From Rhodococcus jostii NBRC 16295 (GTDB lineage: Bacteria > Actinomycetota > Actinomycetes > Mycobacteriales > Mycobacteriaceae), in assembly GCF_001894825.1 (NCBI RefSeq), contig NZ_BCWY01000003.1, positions 124,001 to 188,000 on the forward strand: a DNA stretch of 64,000 nt, read 5' to 3'. The notes under the pieces were generated by a model. It had not been told where the DNA came from, did no database searches, and worked only from the letters and a program-made list of their open reading frames with translations. Made by a program: the position numbers and the translations under genes. Of the stretch, positions 26,606 to 36,281 are shown one piece after another; within the stretch, counting starts at the first letter, position 1, and every line of letters starts with the position of its first letter.

Positions 26606-27424
26606 ATGAGCACACCTCGGGGCACCAGCCTGCCCTCCACTACCGACGCGGTCGCCGCGGCCGCCGAGCGGTTGAGCACCGCCGCCGCAACTTCCACGCC
26701 GTGCACCCCGGTCCGCGACCTGATCGGTGCCGACGACGTCGCGGCGGCGTACGCCGTCCAGGAGCGGATCGTCGCCGGCCGGATCGCCGCCAGCGCGAGT
26801 GTGGTGGGCCGCAAGATCGGCCTGACCTCCCCGGCGGTCCAGCAGCAGCTCGGCGTCGACCAACCGGACTTCGGGGTGCTGTTCGACGACATGTACTGCC
26901 AGGAGGGCATCCCCATCCCGTTGTCTCGTCTGCTGCAGCCGAAGGTCGAGGCGGAGATCGCGTTCGTCCTCGGCCGCGATCTGGTGGACGGGCCGCTCGA
27001 CGACGCGCAGGTCCGCGCCGCCGTCGACTACGCGGTGGCCGCCCTCGAGATCGTCGACAGCCGAATCGCCGGGTGGGACATCACCTTCGGCGATACGGTC
27101 GCCGACAACGGGTCGAGCGGACTGTTCGTCCTCGGCGAGAACCGCCGCACCCTCGACTCCTTCGACCCGGTCGCCGCGCAGATGCAGATGTCCATCGACG
27201 ACACCGAGGTGTCGACCGGCACCGGTGCCGCCTGCCTCGGTGACCCGCTGCGGGCGCTGGCCTGGCTCGCACGCACGGCACGCGAGTTCGGCCAACCACT
27301 ACTGGCCGGCCAGGTGATCTTGTCCGGGGCCCTCGGCCCGATGGCCGCCATCGACACCGCCGGCACCGTCCGCGCCGACATCACCGGTCTCGGATCGGTC
27401 ACCGCAACCTTCACCCAGGAGTGA
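26606..27424 (+). CDS. mhpD: 2-keto-4-pentenoate hydratase (MhpD family)
   Basis: A 272-residue enzyme that adds water to 2-hydroxypenta-2,4-dienoate to give 4-hydroxy-2-oxovalerate. Family blocks: [49 protein letters not shown] with the metal-binding Glu pair, and [38 protein letters not shown] precedes the ATG. First gene of a tightly overlapped three-gene lower pathway; the next start (GTG 27421) overlaps its stop. Confidence 0.92.
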   Translation: MSTPRGTSLPSTTDAVAAAAERLSTAAATSTPCTPVRDLIGADDVAAAYAVQERIVAGRIAASASVVGRKIGLTSPAVQQQLGVDQPDFGVLFDDMYCQEGIPIPLSRLLQPKVEAEIAFVLGRDLVDGPLDDAQVRAAVDYAVAALEIVDSRIAGWDITFGDTVADNGSSGLFVLGENRRTLDSFDPVAAQMQMSIDDTEVSTGTGAACLGDPLRALAWLARTAREFGQPLLAGQVILSGALGPMAAIDTAGTVRADITGLGSVTATFTQE

Positions 27425-28416
27425 GCACCATGAGCGAGAACACCCGTAAGGTCACCGTCGCGGTGATCGGATCCGGCAACATCGGCACCGACCTGATGAT
27501 CAAGGTGATCCGCCACTCCGACGTCCTGCAGATGGGCGCGATGGTCGGCATCGACCCCGACTCCGACGGCCTCGCCCGCGCCCGCCGCCTCGGCGTCCCC
27601 ACCACCACCGCCGTCGGCGTCCAGGGCCTCCTTCAGTTGCCGAACTTCGACGAGATCGACGTGATCTTCGACGCCACCTCCGCCAAGGCACACGCCGCCA
27701 ACGCCGCCCTGCTCGAACCGCTCGGCAAACGGCTGATCGACCTCACCCCGGCCGCCCTCGGCCCCTTCGTGGTGCCGGCGGTCAACCTCGACGAACACCG
27801 GGACGCCACCAACGTCAACATGGTCACCTGCGGCGGTCAGGCCACCATCCCGATCGTCGCCGCCGTCTCCCGCGTGACACCGGTCGCCTACGCCGAAATC
27901 GTCGCCTCCATCGCCTCGAAGTCCGCCGGACCGGGCACCCGCGCGAACATCGACGAGTTCACCGAAACCACCTCCCACGCCATCGAAACCGTCGGCGGCG
28001 CCCGCCGCGGCAAGGCCATCATCGTCCTCAACCCGGCCGACCCGCCGCTGATCATGCGCGATACCGTCCTGTGCCTGATCTCCGCCCCCGACCCGGCCAC
28101 CCACGACGCCATCCGGAACTCGATCCGGACGATGGTCGAGCACGTCGCGACCTACGTGCCCGGCTACCGGCTCAAGCAGCAGGTCCAGATCACCCCCGTC
28201 CCGGACGGCCAACCCGTGCACACCCTGCTCGCGTCCGGGGACACGGCGGCACCCACCCACCAGGTGACGGTGTTCCTCGAAGTCGAAGGCGCCGCCCACT
28301 ACCTGCCGGCCTACGCCGGAAACCTCGACATCATGACCTCCGCCGCGGTCCGCTACGCCGAGTCCGTCGCCGACACGATCGCCGCCCCGACGGCAACCCA
28401 GGGAGCCACCCGATGA
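27421..28416 (+). CDS. mhpF: Acetaldehyde dehydrogenase (acylating), MhpF/BphJ family
   Basis: A 331-residue enzyme that oxidises acetaldehyde to acetyl-CoA with NAD+ and CoA. The NAD motif is [21 protein letters not shown], the catalytic Cys is in [12 protein letters not shown] near residue 137, and [21 protein letters not shown] is a family block. It starts at GTG 27421, or at ATG 27430 three codons later. It forms a channelling complex with the aldolase, whose ATG overlaps its stop. Confidence 0.94.
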   Translation: MSTMSENTRKVTVAVIGSGNIGTDLMIKVIRHSDVLQMGAMVGIDPDSDGLARARRLGVPTTTAVGVQGLLQLPNFDEIDVIFDATSAKAHAANAALLEPLGKRLIDLTPAALGPFVVPAVNLDEHRDATNVNMVTCGGQATIPIVAAVSRVTPVAYAEIVASIASKSAGPGTRANIDEFTETTSHAIETVGGARRGKAIIVLNPADPPLIMRDTVLCLISAPDPATHDAIRNSIRTMVEHVATYVPGYRLKQQVQITPVPDGQPVHTLLASGDTAAPTHQVTVFLEVEGAAHYLPAYAGNLDIMTSAAVRYAESVADTIAAPTATQGATR

Positions 28417-29441
28417 CCACCAGGCTGTTCATCCAAGACGTCACCCTCCGCGACGGCATGCACGCCGTCCGCCACCGCATCACCCCCGACGACGTCGGCA
28501 AGATCGTGGCCGCGCTCGACGCCGCCGGTGTCGACGGCATCGAGGTCGCCCACGGCGACGGCCTCGCCGGCGGATCGCTGAACTACGGTCCCGGCAGCAA
28601 CACCGACTGGGAATGGATCGAAGCCGCCGCCGCCAACCTCACCCACGCCCGGCTGACCACCCTGCTGCTGCCCGGCATCGGAACCATCGCCGAACTCGAA
28701 CACGCCTACCAACTGGGCGTGCGGTCCGTCCGGGTCGCGACCCATTGCACCGAGGCCGACGTCGCCGCACAGCACATCGGCAAGGCCCGGGAACTCGGCA
28801 TGGATGTGTCCGGCTTCCTGATGATGAGCCACATGACCACCGCACCCGAACTCGCCGCCCAGGCCAAGCTCATGGAGTCCTACGGCGCGCACTGTGTGTA
28901 CGTCACCGACTCCGGTGGCCGGTTGACCATGGACGGCGTCCGCGACCGGGTCCGCGCCTACCGGGACGTGCTCGACGAGACCACCGAGATCGGGATCCAC
29001 GCCCACGAGAACCTGTCGCTGTCGGTCGCCAATTCTGTCGTCGCGGTCGAGGAGGGTGTCACCCGGGTCGACGCCTCGCTGGCCGGGCACGGCGCCGGCG
29101 CCGGTAACTGCCCGATCGAACCGTTCATCGCGGTTGCGGACCTGCAGGGCTGGAAGCACAACAGTGACCTGTTCGCCCTCCAGGACGCCGCCGACGACCT
29201 CGTCCGGCCGCTGCAGGACCGGCCCGTGCGCGTCGACCGCGAAACCCTCACCCTCGGCTACGCCGGCGTCTACTCGTCCTTCCTCCGGCACGCCGAAGCC
29301 GCATCCCAGCGGTACGGCATCGACGTGCGCACCATCCTCCTCGAGGTCGGCCGCCGCGGCCTCGTCGGCGGACAGGAAGACCTCATCGTCGACATCGCCC
29401 TCGACCTGCTCGCCGCGAACCCTGAGCCCGCAGTGAGCTGA
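28413..29441 (+). CDS. mhpE: 4-hydroxy-2-oxovalerate aldolase (MhpE/BphI family)
   Basis: A 342-residue HMGL-like TIM-barrel aldolase splitting 4-hydroxy-2-oxovalerate to pyruvate and acetaldehyde. The N-terminus [15 protein letters not shown] carries the base Arg and metal Asp (RD), IEVAHGDG follows, and the metal His pair is in [16 protein letters not shown]. Length is usual for BphI. It overlaps the dehydrogenase by 4 bp, consistent with a stoichiometric complex. Last gene of the catabolic island. Confidence 0.94.
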   Translation: MTTRLFIQDVTLRDGMHAVRHRITPDDVGKIVAALDAAGVDGIEVAHGDGLAGGSLNYGPGSNTDWEWIEAAAANLTHARLTTLLLPGIGTIAELEHAYQLGVRSVRVATHCTEADVAAQHIGKARELGMDVSGFLMMSHMTTAPELAAQAKLMESYGAHCVYVTDSGGRLTMDGVRDRVRAYRDVLDETTEIGIHAHENLSLSVANSVVAVEEGVTRVDASLAGHGAGAGNCPIEPFIAVADLQGWKHNSDLFALQDAADDLVRPLQDRPVRVDRETLTLGYAGVYSSFLRHAEAASQRYGIDVRTILLEVGRRGLVGGQEDLIVDIALDLLAANPEPAVS

Positions 29442-29790
29442 GTTCGGCTGCGGCGGAAGGGAATTCGGACCGACTCCGCCCAGTGAGCCGCCCGTGTGCA
29501 CGAGCATGCAACGGCGACGCCAGGGAGCGTGTCATGTCGTCAGAACGGTACGCGGGCATCGCGCTCTGATCGGTGACCCACTGTGTTTCGGTGAAAGCGT
29601 CGAGATTGGCTCCGATTCGATGGTACGCAACGCGTTTTGGCCGTCGGTAACGTTTGGATTTCGAACCGGGCCACCACAGTGCGGTCGTCGAGCCAGGACT
29701 GCCACAACCGTTCTGGAGACGCGGTTCGGTTGCGGCGCAATGATGAGGGCGAGCTGCTCGATCGACCGAGTGGGGTGGGGGAGAGCAATG
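29442..29790. other. 349-bp region without a recognisable gene
   Basis: Open frames cross it, but none has motifs. It follows the lower-pathway operon and precedes two decayed genes, and it probably contains more eroded DNA. Confidence 0.5.
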
Positions 29791-30196
29791 TCAGACTCTC
29801 GCGAGCGCCCGCCAGGTCGAGATCGCCGCCCCGGCGAGGAGCCCGCCGGTCAGCACGAAGACGGCGTCGGCGCCGGCAGAGCCGGCGATTGCTCCTGCGG
29901 TGAGTGGGATGAAGACTTGCCCGAGCCGGTTGCCGGTCAGCCGGAGGGAGAGCGCGGAGGCGCGGTTCGGGGGCGGGACCAGTCCGGCGACCCAGGTCAT
30001 GGTGAGGGGCTGGGCCCCAGAAGGACCCGGCATCGCTGCGACGAGTGGTACGAGCGAATACAAGGCGGTCAGGATCCCGACGGTCGCGCCGTCACCGCCG
30101 AGTTCGAGGGCGGTACGAGATCATCACTCGGACAGCCGCATAGACCGCCTGCAGGAGGGCGGTGACGAGGCAGAGGGAGACGAACCAGGACTTCAC
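29791..30196 (-). pseudogene. Decayed MFS transporter
   Basis: From a GTG at 30196 the minus strand encodes VKSWFVSLCLVTALLQAVYA, a first MFS helix. The frame then breaks near 30110 (two bases missing or one extra) and continues as ALELGGDGATVGILTALYSL. Right after this second helix comes TMTWVAGLVPPPNRASALSL and a C-terminal helix pair. Helices 3 to about 9 are therefore deleted as well. No function is expected. Confidence 0.8.
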
Positions 30197-30229
30197 GAGT
30201 GAGTGGAAGGAATTCGGCGCCTCACGAAC

Positions 30230-30742
30230 TCAGACATTCCCGAAGTCTTCGCGCTCGTCCGATCCGGCCGCGCGTAGTTCGGGTTGGCTTTCCCGAATCT
30301 TGTAGGCGCGCTGGATGTGCGGTGCCATGAAGTTGCCGGCGGCCTGGGCGTCTTTCCGAAGGAGGGCCTCGAGGATCTGGTCGTGGTCCTTTTCCAGTTC
30401 GTGGGCGTCAGGCAGGTGCCGCCACACGGTGGTGCTGGGTGTCAGTCTCGACCACAGCAGCTCGATGTGTTGTACGACGAGCGGAGACGTCTGACTGTAG
30501 ATGGCGAAGTGGAACGCCCGGTTCATCAGGGACAGCTCGGCCGCGCTCGCGGTGCCGTCGCGTTGTGCCCGGTCGAGGGCCGCGTGCTTTGCCTTGATCG
30601 CTTCCAGCCCTGCCGGCGTCATTCGCTCGACCGCCATCACGGTGGCTTCGCGTTCGGCGGCGGCCCGCAGACGGTACAGATCGCGGGCGGTCTCGGGCGT
30701 CATCTCCCGCACGGCGGCCTGTTGCTGGGCCGATGGCCGCAT
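30230..30742 (-). pseudogene. FCD-domain GntR regulator without its DNA-binding domain
   Basis: The reading frame encodes an FCD effector domain (MTPETARDLYRLRAAAERE, MNRAFHFAIYSQTSPLVVQ, EKDHDQILEALLRKDA) with the usual metal-site His residues. The winged helix that normally occupies the first 70 residues is missing: upstream codons to 30985 in the same frame and in the other minus frames do not resemble one. The break lies near 30742-30770, beside a run of seven T (A on the minus strand). It is probably an inactive remnant of the regulator for the adjacent decayed MFS gene. Confidence 0.7.
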
Positions 30743-30983
30743 CGACGCAGCCGGAATTGACGCAGAGCTCCTTTTTTTGAAGGTCGCGCCCCCGGACCCG
30801 ACGGCACACACGCGATATGGATCGACGGCACCTTGTACGGCGAGCCTGCCGGAGGGGCTCGAGGCGATCGACCCGATCGACGCCGACCTGAAGGACGAGG
30901 TGCGTGCCCGACCGTCGTTTTCGTGGGACGGTGGACGGGTAGCCGACCGGTGCGGCGAGGAGACGAGATGACGACGGAGGACC

Positions 30984-33173
30984 ATGAACCCCGAGATCCA
31001 TCACGAACCCAGCGAGATCAGCTACGACGAGCAGTTCTACCCGGCCCGCCCTCGGCCGTTGAAACCGTCGGTCCGTCGTGCCACCCGAGTGGATGCGCAG
31101 CGTGGTGAGCCGGTGCCGGACAATCCGGACTATGTGGAGTGGCTGATCAATCAGTCGATCCTGCACGATGCGAAGTTGATCGCGGAGCAGTTGTCCGGCA
31201 AGGGCAGCATGTGGCAGAACCCGTATGCCGACCCGAATCCGCGCGCAGCGGTGGAGCGGGGTTCGGTGTGGTTCACGGCGTACCCGATTTCGATCATCAC
31301 GGCGCCGGGCGCGAGTTTTCTGAGTTCGCTCGGCGACGAGTCGTTGTGGCAGGCATTCTCCGAGATCGGGGTGACGGCGGTGCACACGGGGCCGGTGAAG
31401 CAGGCCGGCGGGATCAAGGGGTGGCGGGCCACGCCGTCGGTGGACGGCCATTTCGACCGCATCAGCATGCAGATCGACTCGGCGTTCGGGACGGAGGAGG
31501 AGTTCCGTCGCCTGTGCGTCGTCGCCGCGGCGTACGACGGCATCGTCATCGACGACATCGTTCCCGGTCACACGGGCAAGGGTGCCGACTTCCGGCTCGC
31601 CGAGATGGCGTACGCCGACTATCCCGGCATCTATCACATGGTGGAGATCGAACCGCAGGACTGGCATCTGCTTCCTCGTGTGCCGGATGGCCGGGACTCG
31701 GTGAACATCGACGCCGACACCGAGGCGCAACTTGCGCGGGCCGGGTACATCATCGGTCAACTCCAACGCGTCATCTTCTACGAACTCGGGGTGAAGGAAA
31801 CCAACTGGAGCGTCACCCCCGCGGTGAAGGGGGTGGACGGCGTCGAGCGCAGATGGGTGTACCTGCACTATTTCAAGGCCGGTCAGCCGTCCATCAACTG
31901 GCTGGATCCGTCGTTCGCGGGTATGCGCCTCGTCATCGGGGACGCCTGCCACTCCATCGCGGATCTCGGTGCCGGCGCGCTTCGCCTGGACGCCAACGGA
32001 TTCCTCGGGGTGGAACGCCGGACCGAGGGTCTTCCCGGCTGGTCGGAGGGGCACCCGCTGTCGGAGGCGGCGAATCACCTCATCGCCAGCATCGTGCGGA
32101 AGATGGGTGGATTCACGTTCCAGGAGCTGAACCTCACCATCGACGACATCAAGGCGATGGGCACGACCGGGGCCGACCTGTCCTACGACTTCATCAATCG
32201 TCCCGCCTACCATCACGCGCTGGTCATGGGGAACACCGAATTCCTTCGGCTGACCATGAACCTCGCCCGCGATCACGGTGTGGACGCCGCCTCGCTCGTC
32301 CATGCCCTGCAGAACCATGACGAGCTGACGTTCGAGCTGGTCCATTTCGCGACGCTGCACAAGGACGACGAATTCGACTACGGCGGCGAGTCGGTCACCG
32401 GGTCCGACCTCGGTGATCGCATCCGCAAAGACCTGTGCGAGCGGCTCACCGGGCGGTGGGCGCCGTACAACCGCACGTTCACCACGAACGGGATCGCCTG
32501 CACGACGGCCAGCGTCATCACCGCCGCACTGGGCATTCGCGACCTCGACCGGATGGACGCCGCCGACATCGACACCGTCAAGCAGGCCCACCTGCTGCTG
32601 GCGATGTTCAATGCGCTCCAGCCGGGCGTCTTCGCCCTGTCGGGCTGGGATCTGTGCGGACTGCTTACCGTGCCGTCCGAGGACGTCGCCGATCTTCTCA
32701 CCGAAGGGGATACCCGCTGGATCAATCGGGGTGCGCACGATCTGATGGGGGTCAACCCCGATGCCGCTCGGTCGGAGTCGGGAATCCCCCGCGGACACAG
32801 TCTGTACGGGAGTCTTCCTGTGCAACTGCAGGATCCGACGTCCTTCGCCCGCCGGCTCGCTCGCATCATCGACGTCCGGAACCGATTCGGCATCGCCACC
32901 GCGGTCCAACTCGACGTGCCCACCGTGTCGCACAAGGGGCTGCTCGTCATGGTTCACGAACTGGCGGATTCGAGTCTCGAGGTCACGGTTCTCAACTTCA
33001 CGTCCGAGGAGATTGCCGCGACCGTCCAGTCGCAGTTCCTGCCCGCCGGATCACCTGCGGTCAACCTGTTCACCGACGAACAGATCGGCACCGTGGACGA
33101 ACTCCACAGTTTCCCGGTCACCCTCGCGCCCTACGAGGGCGTCCCCGTCGTGGTGAGGCCCGAATCTGCCTGA
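30984..33173 (+). CDS. GH13 alpha-amylase-superfamily enzyme, trehalose-synthase-like (maltose alpha-D-glucosyltransferase)
   Basis: A 729-residue GH13 protein. The four conserved regions can be placed: DIVPGHTG (191-198, region I), ALRLDANG with nucleophile Asp336 (region II), TFQELN with acid/base Glu381 (region III) and LQNHDE with Asp446 (region IV). The C-terminus (from about 630) is a beta-sandwich ([17 protein letters not shown]). It differs clearly from the classical mycobacterial TreS, which opens with a standard region-I NH motif, so it may belong to the less-studied trehalose synthase branch (possibly GH13_33). It would interconvert maltose and trehalose. ATG after ACGGAGG. It stands alone between decayed DNA and the rsrR locus. 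Confidence 0.75.
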   Translation: MNPEIHHEPSEISYDEQFYPARPRPLKPSVRRATRVDAQRGEPVPDNPDYVEWLINQSILHDAKLIAEQLSGKGSMWQNPYADPNPRAAVERGSVWFTAYPISIITAPGASFLSSLGDESLWQAFSEIGVTAVHTGPVKQAGGIKGWRATPSVDGHFDRISMQIDSAFGTEEEFRRLCVVAAAYDGIVIDDIVPGHTGKGADFRLAEMAYADYPGIYHMVEIEPQDWHLLPRVPDGRDSVNIDADTEAQLARAGYIIGQLQRVIFYELGVKETNWSVTPAVKGVDGVERRWVYLHYFKAGQPSINWLDPSFAGMRLVIGDACHSIADLGAGALRLDANGFLGVERRTEGLPGWSEGHPLSEAANHLIASIVRKMGGFTFQELNLTIDDIKAMGTTGADLSYDFINRPAYHHALVMGNTEFLRLTMNLARDHGVDAASLVHALQNHDELTFELVHFATLHKDDEFDYGGESVTGSDLGDRIRKDLCERLTGRWAPYNRTFTTNGIACTTASVITAALGIRDLDRMDAADIDTVKQAHLLLAMFNALQPGVFALSGWDLCGLLTVPSEDVADLLTEGDTRWINRGAHDLMGVNPDAARSESGIPRGHSLYGSLPVQLQDPTSFARRLARIIDVRNRFGIATAVQLDVPTVSHKGLLVMVHELADSSLEVTVLNFTSEEIAATVQSQFLPAGSPAVNLFTDEQIGTVDELHSFPVTLAPYEGVPVVVRPESA

Positions 33174-33185
33174 CACCGACCCTTG

Positions 33186-33233
33186 ACTCGGATAACAGCT
33201 GTCGGAGTAAACTCAGACACGACTTATCCGAGT
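33186..33233. promoter_or_regulatory. Two tandem 23-bp imperfect palindromes (putative RsrR operators) before the NmrA-like gene
   Basis: Site 1 (33186-33208) and site 2 (33211-33233) each have 11-bp arms around one central base, begin ACTC, end GAGT, and pair at 8 of 11 positions, with the mismatches at the same positions. The outer arms also form a perfect 10-bp inverted repeat, ACTCGGATAA / TTATCCGAGT. They lie 13-60 bp before the GTG of the oxidoreductase, overlapping any promoter. Confidence 0.65.
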
Positions 33234-33246
33234 AAAGGAGAGAGAC

Positions 33247-33996
33247 GTGAAGATCGTCATTTTCGGAAAAGGGCTCATCGGAAGCCAGGTCGCTGCCACG
33301 CTCGGCGAATCGGGCCACGACGTGGTGGCCCTCGGCCGTGAGGCCGGTATCGACACCACCACCGGCAAGGGCGTAGCGGAGGCCGTCGAGGGCGCCGACG
33401 TGGTCGTGGACCTGACCAATTCGCCGTCGTGGGAGGACGACGACGTCCTGGCGTTCTTCCGTGAGTCGACGAAACACCTGCTCGCCGCCGAGGAGGCCGC
33501 GGGCGTCGGGCACCACGTGATCCTGTCCATCGTGGGCGCCGACCGACTCCCCGACTCGGGATACTTGCGAGCAAAGGTCGCCCAGGAAGAGGTGGTCAAG
33601 TCCGGCCCGGTGCCCTACTCGATCGTCCGATCGACCCAGTTCTTCGAGTTCATCGCCGGTATCGCCGACGCCGGAACCGTCGGCGACACGGTGCACGCCA
33701 CTCCGGCGCACCTTCAACCCATCGCCTCGCGTGACGTCGTGTCCCGGGTGGCGGAGGTCGTCACCGGTTCCCCACTGAACGGCACTGTCGAGATCGCCGG
33801 ACCCGAACCGCTGGGCATCGACGAACTGGTGCGCCGGCTGTTCGCGTCGACCGGCGACACGCGGTCCGTGACGTCCGATCCCGACGCCGGCTACTTCGGT
33901 GCGAAGCTCGACGACGCGGCGATCACCCCGACACCCGGCGCGAACGCGTGGATCGCGCCGACCACACTGGACGAATGGCTTCGCGAACGCGTCTGA
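33247..33996 (+). CDS. NmrA-type NAD(P)-binding oxidoreductase (atypical SDR)
   Basis: A 249-residue Rossmann protein. MKIVIFGKGLIGSQVAATLGESGHDVVALGRE is the nucleotide-binding start; SIVGADRLPDSGYLRAKVAQEEVVKSGPVPYSIVRSTQFFEF is the NmrA-like core, with a Tyr-x3-Lys arrangement (YLRAK). The GTG follows AAGGAG. Homologues are redox-sensing or quinone/flavin-reducing proteins. The paired operators upstream and the RsrR-like gene 52 bp downstream indicate redox control. Confidence 0.85.
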   Translation: MKIVIFGKGLIGSQVAATLGESGHDVVALGREAGIDTTTGKGVAEAVEGADVVVDLTNSPSWEDDDVLAFFRESTKHLLAAEEAAGVGHHVILSIVGADRLPDSGYLRAKVAQEEVVKSGPVPYSIVRSTQFFEFIAGIADAGTVGDTVHATPAHLQPIASRDVVSRVAEVVTGSPLNGTVEIAGPEPLGIDELVRRLFASTGDTRSVTSDPDAGYFGAKLDDAAITPTPGANAWIAPTTLDEWLRERV

Positions 33997-34048
33997 GGGC
34001 TGCGGTACCCGCGGCATCGGCGCAGCGGGCGTGGATAGGGTCGTGCAT

Positions 34049-34507
34049 ATGAAGCTTTCCGGTGGTGTGGAGTGGTCGCTCCACTGCTGCGTCGTACTCA
34101 GCCAGGCCGAGGTCCCGGTGCCGACCGCCCGGCTGGCGGACCTGCACGGGGTGTCGAAGTCATACCTCGCGAAGCACTTGCAATCACTGGCACGTGCCGG
34201 CCTCGTCCGTCCGACCGAGGGGCGCGACGGCGGGTACGTCCTGACCCGCGCGTCCGCGGACATCACGGTGCTCGACGTCGTGCAGGCTGTCGACGGCACG
34301 GCGCCGGCATTTCGGTGCACCGAGATCCGCCGGCAAGGGTTGCTCGCCGCGCCACCGGAACAGTGCACCGCCCCCTGCGGCATCGCGAAAGTCATGGCCG
34401 ACGCCGAGCGGGCCTGGCGAGACACGTTGTCGGGTGTGACGATCGCGGATCTGGCGGCGACATTGGACCTCGCCGTGCTCAAACAGACACTGGAGACGTC
34501 CTACTAG
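34049..34507 (+). CDS. rsrR: Rrf2-family redox regulator, RsrR-like
   Basis: A 152-residue Rrf2 protein. The helix-turn-helix is PTARLADLHGVSKSYLAKHLQSLARAGLVRPTEGRDGGYVL. In Streptomyces venezuelae RsrR the [2Fe-2S] cluster is held by Cys90 and Cys110 of one subunit and Glu8 and His12 of the other; here Glu8, His12, Cys90 and Cys110 are all present at the same numbers (VEWSLH; FRCTEI; APCGI). Cys106 is an extra one. It should sense redox state through cluster oxidation and repress the NmrA-like gene before it. Confidence 0.87.
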   Translation: MKLSGGVEWSLHCCVVLSQAEVPVPTARLADLHGVSKSYLAKHLQSLARAGLVRPTEGRDGGYVLTRASADITVLDVVQAVDGTAPAFRCTEIRRQGLLAAPPEQCTAPCGIAKVMADAERAWRDTLSGVTIADLAATLDLAVLKQTLETSY

Positions 34508-34647
34508 CGGTGCGCCGCAACGACAGCACACGCGCCATGAACCTCACACGCCACTTCACTCGCACGAGACACGTGCTTGGTTGGTGCTCCTGCCGTCCAG
34601 GTCCATTCTGAGAAGGGTGAGTACCGACAAGACAAGGGAGAGCGGCG

Positions 34648-34956
34648 ATGATGACAATCGTCACCAGGTTCATGCTTCGCGAGGAGGGCGTCGAGCAATG
34701 GGATCGCGCGATGCATGCGCGGGTCGAAGCGGCGCGTGAGAAGTCTGGTTGGATATCCGCGCAACTTCTCAAGGGGGTCGATGAGCCACTGGAGCGCGCG
34801 ATCGTCGGCGTCTGGGAGACGAGGGAAGACTGGTCGGCCTGGCATCACGACGAAGCGTTCCGCTCGACTCGCGAACAGCTCGCAGGACTCGAGGCGGGAC
34901 CGATGGATTCCACGTGGTTCGAGGTGGTTCAGAATACTGCGACCGAAGGCGACTGA
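34648..34956 (+). CDS. ABM-domain (antibiotic biosynthesis monooxygenase-like) protein
   Basis: A 102-residue dimeric alpha/beta-barrel type protein: MTIVTRFMLREEGVEQWDRAMHARVEAAREKSGWISAQLL, then IVGVWETREDWSAWHHDEAF. Such proteins include cofactor-free monooxygenases and heme oxygenase-like folds. Start is the first of two adjacent ATG codons after GGGAGAG. Isolated gene; function unknown. Confidence 0.75.
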   Translation: MMTIVTRFMLREEGVEQWDRAMHARVEAAREKSGWISAQLLKGVDEPLERAIVGVWETREDWSAWHHDEAFRSTREQLAGLEAGPMDSTWFEVVQNTATEGD

Positions 34957-35007
34957 GTGATCCGGACGCGCTGATCGAGCGGCGCCCGGACCACCAGGGA
35001 TCCGGTT

Positions 35008-35406
35008 GTGCCGGAGTTTATTCGGCGGTGCGGACCGTCTAATCCGGCCTTCTCGAATCATGCGCCTGTGAATGATCAAGGAAGTGACGGATTTCCGTTC
35101 CAAGCCCTTTGGTTGGCGACACCGGATGAGATTCCGGACATGAGAGACCTGGGTATGTGGCTGGATGTCAACGGCATTCGTCGTCAGGGTGGATCCACGT
35201 CGAAAATGGTCTTCGACCCGTACAGCATCGTTCACCATCTGAGTCAGTTCATGGTCCTCGAGCCCGGCGATCTGATAAATACAGGTACGCCCTCCGGCGT
35301 CGGTATGGGATTCGATCCGCAGATCTGGTTGCAGCCGGGCGACGTGATGGAGTTGGGTATCACGCACCTCGGTGAACAGCGTCAAACCGTGCTGTCGCCG
35401 CGCTGA
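35008..35406 (+). pseudogene. Truncated fumarylacetoacetate hydrolase-family protein
   Basis: 132 codons cover only the C-terminal part of the FAH fold: LGMWLDVNGIRRQGGSTSKM, HHLSQFMVLEPGDLINTGTP, then SGVGMGFDPQIWLQPGDVM. The N-terminal metal site (E-x-E and D ligands) is missing, and before the WLATPDEIPD block the sequence jumps from NDQGS to DGFPF. Intact enzymes have about 280 residues. The reading frame is still open, so decay may be recent. Confidence 0.72.
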
Positions 35407-35477
35407 CCCGGTGAGTCCGCCTGTCATCTGACAACACGCTGTTGCCCTGGGGCCCGACCTGGGCGAAGACTGAGTTC

Positions 35478-36131
35478 ATGGCCGAGATGCAGGGCGAGGC
35501 GGAGTTCCATCGACTGCGGACTCCGCGGGCCGCGGCCGTCGCCGGTGTCGTCTTCGGTATTCTGTTCGCCTCCAGCATCGTCCTGCTGCGCAGCGCCTTG
35601 CCGGGCGCGGCGGGCACCCCGTGGGTGAGCCACCAGACGCAGATCACGACGGCCTTGATACTTGCGCCCTTCGCGGGCATCGCGTTCCTGTGGTTCATCG
35701 GTGTCATCCGCGACCGGCTCGGGGAACTCGAAGACCGATTCTTCTCCACCGTCTTCCTGGGCAGTGGGCTGTTGTTCCTCGCGATGACGTTCGTGTCAAT
35801 GGCACTCGCCGGCGGGATGCTCGCCATCTCCCGGCTCTCCACCGTTCCGCAGAACGACCTCGTCTACTTCGGGCGCGAGGTGATGTTGCACGTGAACAAC
35901 GTCTACGGCGTCCGCATGGCCGGGGTGTTCATGATCTCGCTGGGAACCATCTGGCTGCGCACCGGACTGATGCCGCGATGGCTCGCGATCGCCACCTACC
36001 TGCTGTCACTCGCCCTGCTGGTGGTCGTCAGTTTCAGTCTCTGGGTGACGCTGGTCTTCCCCGCCTGGGTGATGGTCATCAGCGTGTATATCCTCACCGT
36101 CGACCGGACGCCGTCCACCCCGCCGGACTGA
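35478..36131 (+). CDS. Multi-pass membrane protein of unknown function
   Basis: A 217-residue protein with about five to six hydrophobic segments (AAAVAGVVFGILFASSIVLL, ITTALILAPFAGIAFLWFIG, FLGSGLLFLAMTFVSMALAG, MAGVFMISLGTIWL, YLLSLALLVVVSFSL, TLVFPAWVMVISVYIL). The Arg/Glu-rich loop after helix 2 (RDRLGELEDRFFS) is notable. No enzymatic motif and no clear operon partner. The ATG at 35478 is preferred because it removes a 12-residue prefix, but its ribosome site is weak. Confidence 0.75.
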   Translation: MAEMQGEAEFHRLRTPRAAAVAGVVFGILFASSIVLLRSALPGAAGTPWVSHQTQITTALILAPFAGIAFLWFIGVIRDRLGELEDRFFSTVFLGSGLLFLAMTFVSMALAGGMLAISRLSTVPQNDLVYFGREVMLHVNNVYGVRMAGVFMISLGTIWLRTGLMPRWLAIATYLLSLALLVVVSFSLWVTLVFPAWVMVISVYILTVDRTPSTPPD

Positions 36132-36146
36132 CGGCCGGCTCTCACA

Positions 36147-36173
36147 GACAACCCTGCAAGCAGGGACGTTGTC
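36147..36173. terminator. Hairpin between the membrane protein and sulfatase genes
   Basis: Arms GACAAC+CCTGC and GCAGG+GTTGTC around a 2-nt loop with a 3-nt bulge in the right arm, 16 bp after the membrane-protein stop. No U-run. Confidence 0.5.
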
Positions 36174-36281
36174 ATCCTCGCGAACGCGGTAATCGGCTGA
36201 TCCGGCTGCGCCGACCGAGTACCGTCCACACGAGGCCCCCCGAGCCGACGTGGGCTGACCCGAACCGCTGCGGGGTGACGC

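Noticed and set aside
30408-32957. An 849-codon open frame on the minus strand
   Set aside because: Antisense to the GH13 gene, with no recognisable protein features.
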